Notes under the pieces: model-generated | What the model was told of the DNA's origin: nothing | Database searches by the model: none | Seen by the model: only the letters and a program-made list of their open reading frames with translations | Assembly (NCBI RefSeq): GCF_030268685.1 | Contig: NZ_BSRQ01000020.1 | Coordinates: 62,001 to 126,000 of the forward strand | Source of the DNA: Microtetraspora sp. NBRC 13810 | Lineage (GTDB): Bacteria > Actinomycetota > Actinomycetes > Streptosporangiales > Streptosporangiaceae | DNA length: 64,000 bases | Reading direction: 5' to 3' | Made by a program: the position numbers and the translations under genes | In this document: one piece after another, positions 7,618-15,747 of the stretch | How the letters are laid out: every line of letters begins with the position of its first letter | How positions within the stretch are numbered: position 1 is the first letter of the stretch

Positions 7618-8286
7618 ATGATCGACGAGCCGGTGAAGCCGCTGCTCAAGGTAGTGCTGGCGGACATCAACGCCGAGGTGGTGCAGGCGTGGCGGGCCGC
7701 GTTCGCCGACACCCCCGAGATCGAGATCTACCAGGGGTCGATCCTGGACCAGCAGGTCGATGCCTGGGTCAACCCGACCAACTCCCGGGGGCGGATGGAC
7801 GGCGGGGTCGACGCGGCCATCAAGCGCTACCTCGGGGCGGGGATCCAACTGCGCGTCCAGCGGGCGATCCGCGACCGGTTCGACGGGTCGCTGCCGGTGG
7901 GCAGCGCCGTGTGCGTGCCGTCGGGGGCGGTCAACCCGAAGTACCTGATCTCGACGCCGACGATGGAGCAGTCGGCGCAGAACGTGAGCGAGACGCTGAA
8001 CGTGGCTTTGGCGTGCGCCGCCGCGTTCCAGGCCGTGCACGCGCAGAACGACGAGGAGCCGGGCAGCATCAAGTCGGTGGCGCTGGTGGGCATGGGCGCG
8101 GCGACCGGCCGGGTGCCCGCGCGGGTCTGCGCCAACCTGATGTGGACCGGCTACACGCTGTTCAACGACCACCACTTCCGGGACTACGACGACCTGCGCA
8201 GCACGATCCGCGAGCAGCTCGACGACCTGGAGAGCAGCCCCGTGGAGCAGCGGGTGCGGATCAGGCCGCCGAGGTCCCGCCGCTGA
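7618..8286 (+). CDS. Macrodomain protein (ADP-ribose binding or hydrolysing)
   Basis: A 222-residue, single-domain macro protein. The nucleotide-binding loop reads WVNPTNSRGRMDGGVDAAI at about residues 57-75, and a second loop GMGAATGRVPARV near 160-172 replaces the usual GIGxGxxG-type phosphate loop. The LPVGSAVCVPSG block in between is typical of the bacterial/phage-like macro subgroup with the NPTNS or SPANS motif. The ATG follows a GGAG ribosome binding site. It is divergent from the ADP-ribosyltransferase fusion, so its probable job is to remove or bind the ADP-ribose mark that the partner makes (inference). Confidence 0.85.
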   Translation: MIDEPVKPLLKVVLADINAEVVQAWRAAFADTPEIEIYQGSILDQQVDAWVNPTNSRGRMDGGVDAAIKRYLGAGIQLRVQRAIRDRFDGSLPVGSAVCVPSGAVNPKYLISTPTMEQSAQNVSETLNVALACAAAFQAVHAQNDEEPGSIKSVALVGMGAATGRVPARVCANLMWTGYTLFNDHHFRDYDDLRSTIREQLDDLESSPVEQRVRIRPPRSRR

Positions 8287-8645
8287 CGGGGTTGACGCCG
8301 GGGCCACCCCTGCCGCGCACGCACCCGCCGTCGGGGCGGTGCGGGTGGTCGTGCAGCGCGAAGGTGAACACGAACGTGCCGTCGCCGCCCGGGTTGGAGG
8401 GTACGATCAGTACCCTATGATGGGCGGGGCGCCGTGCTGTCGCGGGACGGCCCGCCCCGCCGGCCCCTGCGGGTGTACGCACGGATTCGTGTATTCCCAG
8501 GTCAACGGCATGAGGCGGTAAGATGTGAACGCCGGAGAACGGCGGCGTCACGACTGCCGGATACCCGCTCGGCAGTGCGGAGGTGCGACCCGGCACACCG
8601 GTCGCGGGTTTTCGCGGCGGACCGCTCACGTTCGGGGTGGTGAGC
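8287..8645. other. Intergenic stretch with a GC-rich hairpin
   Basis: About 360 bp with no convincing gene between the macrodomain gene and the sensor kinase. It contains an 8-bp inverted repeat GGCGGGGC (8423-8430) and GCCCCGCC (8454-8461) that may act as a transcription terminator for the macrodomain gene. The rest presumably holds the kinase promoter; I see no strong motif. Confidence 0.35.
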
Positions 8646-10058
8646 ATGTGGACCAGGCTTCCGGCCATGTCGGCACGGTCCCTGTCCGGGCTCGGACCGG
8701 CTTCGGTCCGTGGCCGTATCACGATGCTGGTCACCTTCATCGCGATCCTGCTGCTGGTGCCCGCGGCGCTGGCGGGCGGACAGGTGGCCCGTACGGCAGT
8801 GAGCAACGGCATCTGGAGCTCCGGCCGCAGGCAGGCCACCCTCACCGCCGAGGCGGTACGCGCGCACACCCTCAGGAATCCGATCACCCCGGCGGTGGCC
8901 GGCATCGATCTCATCCAGGTGGTCGCCCCCGACCGGCGGGTCCTCGCCGCGTCCTCCGACGCCGGCGCCAGGACACCGCTGCTCGGGGTATGGCCCGACC
9001 CCCAGCAGCCGGAACGGGACGTGCAGGCGTGTACACCCCGCCGGCGGGCATGCGTGCGCATATCCGCGCTCCGGGTGTCCTCCGCACCCGGCTCGGAGGT
9101 CGTCTACGCCGGCCGCGCCGCGCCGGGAATGGCCTCCACCGCCATCCTGGACGGACTGTTCGCCGTCCAGGCGCTGCTGCTGATCGCGCTGGCCACATGG
9201 GCGGCCTGGACGGTGACCGGGCGGACGCTGGCGCCGGTGCAGGCCATCCGCGGCCGGCTGGCCGAGATCAACGGCAGTGACCTGAGCGCCCGCGTGCCCG
9301 AACCCGCGGGCGAGGACGAGATCGCCCAGCTGGCACGGACCGTCAACGCCACCCTGCACCGCCTGGAAGGAGCCAAGGCCGGGATGGAACACACGCTGGA
9401 ACAGCAGCGCCGCTTCACCGCCGACGCCTCCCACGAACTGCGCACCCCGCTGACCGGACTGCGCATCCAACTGGAGGAGGCCCTCATGCATCCGGACGAG
9501 GCCGCCCCGCTGGACGTGATCAAGGAGGCGCTGGACGACGTGGAGCGGCTGCAGGCCATCATCGCCGACCTGCTCCTCCTGGCCCGCATCGGCGTGGACA
9601 CCCCTCGCGGCCTGCAGCCCACCGACCTGGCCGAACTCGTACGGCACGAGCTCGCCCGGCGCGTGGGCGACTCTCGCCGCATCGTCTGCGAGCTGTGCCC
9701 GGACGTACGGGTGAACGTTCTTCCGGTCCAGATCTCCAGGCTGCTGACGAACCTCCTCGACAACGCCCAGCGCCACGCCGAAACCCTCGTCCGCGTCGAG
9801 GTACGGCGGGCCGGTCGGACCGCCGAGCTCACCGTCACCGACGACGGGCCCGGCATCCCGCCCGCCGACCGCGAGTGGGTCTTCCAGCGTTTCGCCCGCC
9901 TGGACACCGCCCGGGGCCGCGACCAGGGCGGCACCGGCCTGGGCCTGGCCATCGCCCGCGAGATCGCGCACGCCCACCACGGCACCCTGCGCGTCGGCGA
10001 GCCCGCCGAAGGCGGCCACGGCGCCCGCTTCGTCCTGCGCCTCCCCCTCACCACCTGA
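8646..10058 (+). CDS. Sensor histidine kinase (HAMP-HisKA-HATPase), orphan
   Basis: A membrane sensor kinase of 470 residues. A first transmembrane segment (MLVTFIAILLLVPAALAGG) is followed by an extracytoplasmic loop of roughly 100 residues with two cysteines, a second membrane segment (LLLIALATWAAW), a HAMP linker, the H-box FTADASHELRTPLTGLR with its phospho-accepting histidine, the N-box NLLDNAQRHAE, and ATP-binding DDGPGIPP and GGTGLGLAI. The ATG at 8646 follows a GGGGTGG stretch; GTG at 8640 is an alternative. No response regulator is adjacent, so its partner is encoded elsewhere or was lost. Confidence 0.88.
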   Translation: MWTRLPAMSARSLSGLGPASVRGRITMLVTFIAILLLVPAALAGGQVARTAVSNGIWSSGRRQATLTAEAVRAHTLRNPITPAVAGIDLIQVVAPDRRVLAASSDAGARTPLLGVWPDPQQPERDVQACTPRRRACVRISALRVSSAPGSEVVYAGRAAPGMASTAILDGLFAVQALLLIALATWAAWTVTGRTLAPVQAIRGRLAEINGSDLSARVPEPAGEDEIAQLARTVNATLHRLEGAKAGMEHTLEQQRRFTADASHELRTPLTGLRIQLEEALMHPDEAAPLDVIKEALDDVERLQAIIADLLLLARIGVDTPRGLQPTDLAELVRHELARRVGDSRRIVCELCPDVRVNVLPVQISRLLTNLLDNAQRHAETLVRVEVRRAGRTAELTVTDDGPGIPPADREWVFQRFARLDTARGRDQGGTGLGLAIAREIAHAHHGTLRVGEPAEGGHGARFVLRLPLTT

Positions 10059-10067
10059 ACCCCGGCT

Positions 10068-10181
10068 TTATCCCGGCTCGCCGAGTCCCAGGCGCTTCCG
10101 ACGTGCGGGCTCAACGGTTGTACAGCCTCCGCGCCCACAGGTATCCGGCCAGGGCTGACCGCGCTCCGCGGGGACGCTCAT
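10068..10181 (-). CDS. Small 37-residue ORF downstream of the P450, two cysteines
   Basis: A short frame begins with ATG at 10181, six bases after a strong AGGAGG ribosome binding site, and ends close to the convergent kinase stop. The peptide has the core TCGRGGCTT followed by a basic RRKRLGLG tail. It lies 44 bp downstream of the P450 stop on the same strand, so co-transcription is likely. It matches no family I know. It could be a small modified peptide, a decayed ferredoxin-like or regulatory leftover, or chance; the ribosome binding site is the main support. Confidence 0.4.
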   Translation of the reverse strand: MSVPAERGQPWPDTCGRGGCTTVEPARRKRLGLGEPG

Positions 10182-10225
10182 GGCGTCCTCCTGCGGGTGA
10201 TGTGCTCGTGGGCGATGGCGTTTCA

Positions 10226-11422
10226 CTACCAGGTGACCGGCAGGCTGTGCACGCCGTAGATCTTGACGGGGTCGCGCAGCGGCACCTCGTCGGCCGGTAC
10301 GGCAAGCCGCAGCGACGGGAAGCGGGCCAGCAGCGCCGGGAAGGCGACGCGCATCTCGACCCGGGCGAGCTGCTGACCGAGGCACTGGTGGACGCCGTGG
10401 CCGAAGGCCAGGTGCCCGGCGGCCGGGCGGCGGAGGTCCAGCACGTCGGGGTCGGCGAACCTGGCCGGGTCCCGGTTGGCGGCGTTGACCGCGATGACGA
10501 CCGTGTCGCCGGCCTTGAGCGGCGCGCCGCCGAGCTCCACGTCCTCCAGCACGCCGCGCATGCCGGTGGTGGCGATGGACAGGTAACGCAGCAGTTCCTC
10601 GACCGCGTTGCCGACCAGGTCCGGGTCGTCGCGCAGGGCGGCGAGTTGCGCGGGGTTCCGCAGCAGCGCGAAGGTCCCGAGTGCCAGCATGTTGGCCGTG
10701 GTGTCCAGGCCCGCGCCGAGCAGGAAGGCGGCCACGCCACCGAGCTCGTCCTCGGTCAGGTCGCTCGCGGTCAGGTCGCTGAGCAGGTCGTCGGTGGGGT
10801 CGGCGCGCTTGGCGCGGGCGAGGTCCCGCAGATATTCACCGAGCCGGGCGAAAGCCGCGAGCTGCGCTTCGGGGTCGTCGCCGTCGGAGAGGGACCGGGT
10901 GAAGCCCATGAAGTCCGCGCGCTCGTCGTACGGCACGCCGAGCAGCTCGCAGATCATCTGGGCCGGGACGGGGTGGGCGAAGACCTGGACCAGGTCGGCG
11001 GGCGGCCCCTGCTTCTCCATCTCGTCGAGCTGGGCCCGGGTGATCTCGGTGACCCGCTCGGTGAGCTGGTTCATCCTGCGGACGGTGAACCTGCCGGTCA
11101 GCATCCTGCGGAGGCGCATGTGCTCGGGCGCGTCCATGCCGGTCAGGTCGCCGATCGGCGCGGGCGGCATGTACGCGCCCATGAGCGGGTGGTACTGCGC
11201 CTCGTAGCGGGAGCTGAAGCGCCGGTCGGCGAGGATACTGCGGACCTCCTCGTAGCCGGTGACCAGCCAGACGCCCGGTGCGCCCTCGGGCGCGGCCAGG
11301 CGGGCGATCGGCAGCTCGGCCCGTAACGCGGTGAGCTCCGGGGAGGGGTCGAAGGGGCAGCCGGCGGGGCGGTCGAAGGACGGCGTGACCGGCGCGTGGT
11401 CGCGATAGTACGTGTTCGCCAT
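10226..11422 (-). CDS. Cytochrome P450 monooxygenase (bacterial class I)
   Basis: A soluble 398-residue P450, probably a specialised-metabolism or xenobiotic hydroxylase that takes electrons from ferredoxin. The I-helix oxygen-activation motif GAGLDTT, the K-helix EELLR (ExxR), and the heme loop FGHGVHQCLG with the thiolate cysteine are all intact. The N-terminal MANTYYRDHAPVTPSFD start is typical of CYP107/CYP105-like proteins. It is divergent from a HTH/MarR-like regulator over a 148-bp region with repeated GAACGCAA sites, which suggests control by that regulator. No ferredoxin gene is adjacent. Confidence 0.9.
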   Translation of the reverse strand: MANTYYRDHAPVTPSFDRPAGCPFDPSPELTALRAELPIARLAAPEGAPGVWLVTGYEEVRSILADRRFSSRYEAQYHPLMGAYMPPAPIGDLTGMDAPEHMRLRRMLTGRFTVRRMNQLTERVTEITRAQLDEMEKQGPPADLVQVFAHPVPAQMICELLGVPYDERADFMGFTRSLSDGDDPEAQLAAFARLGEYLRDLARAKRADPTDDLLSDLTASDLTEDELGGVAAFLLGAGLDTTANMLALGTFALLRNPAQLAALRDDPDLVGNAVEELLRYLSIATTGMRGVLEDVELGGAPLKAGDTVVIAVNAANRDPARFADPDVLDLRRPAAGHLAFGHGVHQCLGQQLARVEMRVAFPALLARFPSLRLAVPADEVPLRDPVKIYGVHSLPVTW

Positions 11423-11436
11423 ACCCTGAAAGCTAC

Positions 11437-11561
11437 GTTGCGTTCAGAACCGTCGTCAATCGTCGCTCGTACAAAAGTGCAGGTAGACGGGGAAATATTG
11501 ATGCAATGACGATGAACCCGAACGCAATGTTGTGTTGCAATGAGATGGCGGCGAACGCAAT
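11437..11561. promoter_or_regulatory. Operator region with three GAACGCAA-type sites between P450 and regulator
   Basis: The divergent intergenic region has the 9-mer GAACGCAAT at 11520-11528 and 11553-11561, and an inverted copy GTTGCGTTC at 11437-11445. The region is AT-richer than the genes on either side. The sites flank both likely promoters, so they may be where the divergently encoded regulator binds. Confidence 0.5.
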
Positions 11562-11570
11562 AATGGCGTC

Positions 11571-12254
11571 ATGCCAGGAGGAAGGTTGACCCAGCAGGAC
11601 CGTCAGCGCATCGCGGCGGGGCTCGCCGACGGTCTCTCCTACGCCGAGATCGCCCGGCGGCTCGCCCGGCCGACCTCGACGATCAGCCGGGAGATCAACC
11701 GCAACGGCGGACCGAGCGGTTACCGGCACGAGCAGGCGCACCGGGCGACGGAGCGGCGGGCGCGGCGCGGCACGCCCGCCTCCCCGTCCGGGGCCGGCGA
11801 GCCGGACGGCGCGGCGGGCGCGGTGGAAGACGGGGCCGTGACGATGGCCGTCAGGATGGGCCTGCCGAAGATGACGGCGCGCGTGCTCATCAGCCTGTGG
11901 CTGACCGACGACGGCAGGCTCACCGCGGCGGAGCTGGCCCGCAGGCTCAAGGTCAGCCCGGCGTCGGTCTCCATGGCCGTCGGCTACCTGGCGGACCAGG
12001 GGATGATCAGACGCGAGCGCGATCCGCAGCGGCGGCGCGACATCTACGTGATGGACGACGACGCGTGGTACCGCTCGACGGTGCACAGCTGCCGGCAGTC
12101 GCTGGAGGCGGCCGAGGTCACGAAGAAGGCGGCGGAGGTCTTCGGGCTCGACACGCCGGTGGGGCGCCGGCTGTTCGCGGGCGGGGCGTTCCTGGAGCGG
12201 ATCAGTCAGGACACGCTGGCCTCCGCCGAGCGCTGGCGCGACCTCCTGCCGTGA
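11571..12254 (+). CDS. Two-headed transcriptional regulator (IS30-type HTH plus MarR/GbsR-like winged helix)
   Basis: A 227-residue DNA-binding protein. Residues about 5-45 form a HTH_38/IS30-like helix-turn-helix (DGLSYAEIARRLARPTSTIS), then a low-complexity linker, then a MarR-like winged helix from about residue 90 (LTAAELARRLKVSPASVSM, followed by RERDPQRRRDIY). This layout occurs in actinomycete regulators beside efflux or oxidation genes. It is divergent from the P450 and is the obvious candidate for its control. The start follows an AGGAGGAAGG-like region that partly overlaps the first codons. Confidence 0.8.
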   Translation: MPGGRLTQQDRQRIAAGLADGLSYAEIARRLARPTSTISREINRNGGPSGYRHEQAHRATERRARRGTPASPSGAGEPDGAAGAVEDGAVTMAVRMGLPKMTARVLISLWLTDDGRLTAAELARRLKVSPASVSMAVGYLADQGMIRRERDPQRRRDIYVMDDDAWYRSTVHSCRQSLEAAEVTKKAAEVFGLDTPVGRRLFAGGAFLERISQDTLASAERWRDLLP

Positions 12255-12339
12255 CAGCGGATCGTCCGCCGGCCGGGCTCAGCCAGAGAGGTCGGACGAG
12301 CGCGAGCTGCCGCTGCTGCGGGCACTGATCGCCGGGCCC

Positions 12340-13101
12340 ATGCCGTCGTTCCTGTTCCCGGTGCCGCAGGAGCGGCTGCCTTCGCCTGCGACGGAGCTGG
12401 ATTTGCTGCTGGCCACGGAGGAGAGCTTCTTCCGGCGCGAGTACGGCGCGGTCGTGGGCATGCCGGCAGCGGAGGTTCCCGAGCCGGCGGCGGTGCTGCC
12501 GCGACTGGCGCAGGCGCTGCACCGCTGCCACGAGCTGCTGATCGCTCCGCTGTGGGGCCGGATGCGCGCGGTGCTGGACGCCGACGTCGCCAGGCGGGCG
12601 CTCACCCTGGTGGACGGCGGCGTGCAGGCGCTCTTCGCCGAGCTGCACCGGGATGTCGCCTGGGACGGCGGCCAGCTGGTGGTGCACGGCCGGCGCACCC
12701 CGCACGCCGTCTTCACGGTGGACACCGGCGGCCACGGCCTGGTCCTGCTGCCCAGCGTCTTCAACTGGCCGAACGTGGGCGTCGACAAGTCGCCGGTCGC
12801 CGCCGCGTCGATCCGCTATCCGGCGAGGGGCGTCGGCCTGCTCTGGGAGCCGCCCCCGCCCGCGCTCGCGGGCCTGGCCCCGGTGCTGGGCCGTACGCGG
12901 ACGGCGCTGCTGGACGCCTTGGCCGAACCCCTGACGACCCCGGCCCTGGCCACCCGCCTGGGCATCACCCCGAGCGCCGTGTCGCAGCACCTGGGCGCAC
13001 TGCGCGGCGCGGGCCTGGTGTCGACGCAGCGCGACGGCCGGACGGCGCTTCACCTGCGCACCGAACGAGCGGCCCACCTGCTGGGCACCTCAGCCCCCTG
13101 A
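12340..13101 (+). pseudogene. ArsR-type regulator lacking its N-terminal segment
   Basis: The C-terminus carries an ArsR-type winged helix (LATRLGITPSAVSQHLGALR) after a long effector-like domain of the actinomycete family of about 310-330 residues. Only 253 residues follow the ATG at 12340. Upstream in the same frame, codons 12304-12339 still encode LPLLRALIAGP, a block normally internal to this family, but the usual first 60 or so residues are absent and the frame runs into the preceding regulator. A 5' deletion is the simplest reading; the remaining protein might still be made and bind DNA. Confidence 0.6.
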
Positions 13102-13244
13102 CCGCCTGCCCCGCCGCCCCCCGTTACCTCCTGCGACTCCCCCGCGGTGACGGGGGAGACGCAGATCACATCCGCTCGTCCTCACATGCCGCCGGGCTGC
13201 TTCGTCGGTGTGGGTGTAGCCACCCGGAACGGCAAGGAGACACC

Positions 13245-13718
13245 GTGGACACCCGTTTCAACTACCATGGCAACCCGATCGGGGCGAAGTTCGTGAAGTA
13301 CGTCGCCTCCGCGGGCAGGGCCCTGCACGACTCGCCCCTGCCCGTCGCGACGCAGCAACTGGTGGCGCTCCGCGCCAGCCAGATCAACGGCTGCGGCTTC
13401 TGCGTCGACATGCACACCAAGGACGCCGCACAGGCGGGGGAGACCGCGCAGCGCCTCCACCTGGTCGCGGCCTGGCGGGAGGCGAAGATCTTCACCGACG
13501 CCGAGCGGGCCGCCCTGGAACTCGCCGAACAGGGCACCCGCATCGCCGACGCCGCCGGCGGTGTCCCCGACGAAGTCTGGGCGAACGCCGCCAAGCACTA
13601 CGACGAGGACCAGCTCGCCGCCCTGGTGTCCCTCATCGCCCTCATCAACTCCTTCAACCGCCTGAACGTCATCCTCCAGCAGCCCGCCGGCGACTACCAG
13701 CCCGGCCAGTGGAGATAG
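13245..13718 (+). CDS. Carboxymuconolactone decarboxylase/AhpD-like peroxidase-family protein
   Basis: A 157-residue protein of the AhpD/CMD family, small alpha-helical proteins that often act as alkyl-hydroperoxidase partners. The redox pair is in CGFCVDMHTKDA near residues 48-59, with the usual conserved histidine. The GTG start at 13245 follows AAGGAG with six-base spacing. The gene stands alone between broken genes; its frequent association with ArsR or sigma-factor regulators suggests the truncated regulator upstream might once have controlled it (inference). Confidence 0.85.
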   Translation: MDTRFNYHGNPIGAKFVKYVASAGRALHDSPLPVATQQLVALRASQINGCGFCVDMHTKDAAQAGETAQRLHLVAAWREAKIFTDAERAALELAEQGTRIADAAGGVPDEVWANAAKHYDEDQLAALVSLIALINSFNRLNVILQQPAGDYQPGQWR

Positions 13719-13852
13719 CAACGCCGACCCGCGTCAGACCGGGACGCGGGCGGCCCCCTCCCGCCTGACCCGGCGTAGCGCCCCCTGGTCAGCGGCTAAG
13801 AGGGTTCCCGCCGCCGGGCTCGTACGCGGCCCCGGGTCGGTATATTCGCGAA

Positions 13853-14014
13853 ATGCCCGACCTGATGGACCGGGTGCTGGTCGTCTGCGCGGCCGACAAC
13901 CTCGCCTCGATGAGGACGATCGAGCGCCACGGCGGCGTCCTCGAAGGCATCCGGGACACCCCGCTCGGCCCGGCACGGCGTTACTGGATCAAGATCGGCG
14001 CACCGGACGCGTGA
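13853..14014 (+). pseudogene. C-terminal fragment of a GNAT N-acetyltransferase
   Basis: A 53-codon frame encodes the end of a GNAT domain: VLVVCAADNLASMRTIERHG followed by VLEGIRDT and RRYWIKIG, which correspond to the last strands and the N-A-S acyl-CoA motif of the family. The preceding acetyl-CoA-binding half is missing. No strong ribosome binding site is present, so it is most likely a relic left by a deletion. Confidence 0.6.
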
Positions 14015-14202
14015 TCTTTGGGACGCCGACGGCTCGCACCGGCTCACGGAGATGGCGGGCGCCGCCGCTCCCGGCGGGTGAAATTCTCGGCCGCCGGGAG
14101 AGGTGATGCAGGGGGGGTGGCGTGGGTTCGCTCGGGTCCCGCACGCTGGCGGTGGCCCGGCACTCATCGCCCGCGGGCGGGCCATGGCCCCGGCGGGGAA
14201 CC

Positions 14203-15111
14203 TCAGAACGGCGGGAACACCAGGGCGTTTCCGCCGCCTCTGGGGCCTCCGCTGATCAGGGCGACCGCGGTGGCGCCGTCGTAGACCGAGCCGCCGCTGT
14301 CACCCGCGTTGGCCTGGACGCTGGTGAGCGCCAGGCCGTAGACCGGCCCCTCACCGTAGTTGGCGGTGACGTCGAGCCTGAGGACCGTGCCGCAGGTGGT
14401 GCCGGTCGTGGCGCCGGTCTTGCACAGGCTCTGGTTGATCGACGGCCTGCCGAACTGGGTGATCTGCTGGATGCTCCCGTCGGCCTGCCGGACGGCCGCC
14501 GCCAGTTGCCAGCCGGCGACCGGAGAGATCTCCGAGATGTCGCCTCCCGGATAGCGGAAATGGGTGATGTCACCCAGGCGGAGGCCGTCCAGGGACCAGG
14601 ACGTGCCGAACTTGTGGCAGTGCCCGGCGGTGAGGACACGCGGCTGCCCGTCCTTGCTGACGTTGAAGCCGGTCGAGCAATAGGCGTTGCCCGAGACGAT
14701 CCGCTGGCCGCCGTACACGGTCCCGGCCTGGCCGGTGGAGCCGGTCACCGGCGCCGTCGTGGTGGCGACGTAGGGCGTGACGGGCTCGTCCACGGTGAAG
14801 GTGCTCGTGAGGTTGGGGGCCCCGGCGGCCAGGAAGGACCGGGTCGTGAGGTCGAGGGGACCCTTCAGCACCGCGATGCGGATCTTGCCTTCGGCGGTGT
14901 CGATGTACCAGTACTGCGCACCGCCGGCCTTCCCCTGCTCGGCGAGCCGGTCGAGCTGCTTCTTCAGCGCCACCAGCGCGGGGGACGGGGAGGCCGCCTC
15001 CGGGGCGGCGGAGGCCTCGGCCGCGGAGAGCGCGTATCCGGACGTGACCGCCGCGAGGATCGTTACGAGGACGCCGGAGAGGAACCGGCGTGGGGGACGC
15101 CATGATCGCAT
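14203..15111 (-). CDS. Secreted S1-family serine protease (streptogrisin/alpha-lytic type)
   Basis: An exported chymotrypsin-like protease of 302 residues. A twin-arginine-poor Sec-type signal peptide (RRFLSGVLVTILAAVTSGYA) is followed by a propeptide-like region of about 90 residues and then the protease. The catalytic histidine is in VLTAGHC, an aspartate in YPGGDISEI is the likely triad acid, and the serine is in NAGDSGGSV near residue 273. The upstream region carries a 12-bp inverted repeat. The mature enzyme probably degrades extracellular protein; specificity cannot be read from the sequence. Confidence 0.87.
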   Translation of the reverse strand: MRSWRPPRRFLSGVLVTILAAVTSGYALSAAEASAAPEAASPSPALVALKKQLDRLAEQGKAGGAQYWYIDTAEGKIRIAVLKGPLDLTTRSFLAAGAPNLTSTFTVDEPVTPYVATTTAPVTGSTGQAGTVYGGQRIVSGNAYCSTGFNVSKDGQPRVLTAGHCHKFGTSWSLDGLRLGDITHFRYPGGDISEISPVAGWQLAAAVRQADGSIQQITQFGRPSINQSLCKTGATTGTTCGTVLRLDVTANYGEGPVYGLALTSVQANAGDSGGSVYDGATAVALISGGPRGGGNALVFPPF

Positions 15112-15136
15112 GGGGGGACTCCTGCAATCAGTAGGT

Positions 15137-15179
15137 ATGGTGACTGTAAGTTAACATCAATGACTGACAGTTACCATAC
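15137..15179. promoter_or_regulatory. Long inverted repeat upstream of the serine protease
   Basis: TATGGTGACTGT (15137-15148) and ACAGTTACCATA (15168-15179) form a 12-bp inverted repeat with one mismatch and a 19-bp spacer, only 26 bp before the protease start. Its position and length fit a repressor operator (MarR, PadR or TetR type) covering the promoter. The regulator is not evident next door. Confidence 0.55.
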
Positions 15180-15255
15180 GGCAAGGCCTGTTCTCATTCG
15201 GGCACAGGCCGCGACGCGTCCGGGCGTTGCGGTGTGGCGGTTCCGCGGCGCGCGT

Positions 15256-15747
15256 CTACCTGCTGAGGAGTCGCCGCAGCCAGCGCAGGCGGGCGGCGCG
15301 GGCGTCCTGGGAGAGGGGCGCCTGCGGGACCATGCCGTCGAAGCCGTGGAAGCCGCCCGGCCACACATGCAGCTAGGCGCTGCCGCCGGCCAGCCAGATG
15401 CGGGAGGCGTAGGCGACGCTCTCGTCGCGGAAGGTCTCGGCGGAGCCGACGTCGATGAACGCGGGCGGCAGGCCGGACAGGTCGGCGGCCCTGGCGGGGG
15501 CGGCGTAGGGGGAGACGTCCGGTCCGCCCGCCGGGCCGGGGACCGTCCGTTCCACCACCTCGAAGGCGCCCCCACGCCTGAGCATGTCGTCGGTCACGGA
15601 CGGGAGGCTGACTCCCAGCTCCCGGATCCGCGGGAGCATGTCCGGCGTCAAGGTGGGCGGCCTGCTCTCGGCCATCACGGCCAGAGCCGCGGCCAGCTCC
15701 GGGTCGAAGGGCGGCGGGGTCGCTTCTGCGGGCGGGGTCGTGCTCAT
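15256..15747 (-). pseudogene. Alpha/beta-hydrolase (esterase) pseudogene with internal deletion and amber stop
   Basis: The frame begins like an acetyl-esterase/lipase-type hydrolase and ends with its C-terminal block LPPAFIDVGSAETFRDE and, after a TAG at 15370-15372 or so, the histidine motif LHVWPGGFHGFDG. The central part with the HGGG oxyanion motif and GDSAGG nucleophile is missing: the text jumps from TVPGPAGGPDV to SPYAAPARAADL. The TAG replaces the glutamate or similar codon usually found before LHVWPGG. Both lesions remove activity, so this is a relic. Confidence 0.75.
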
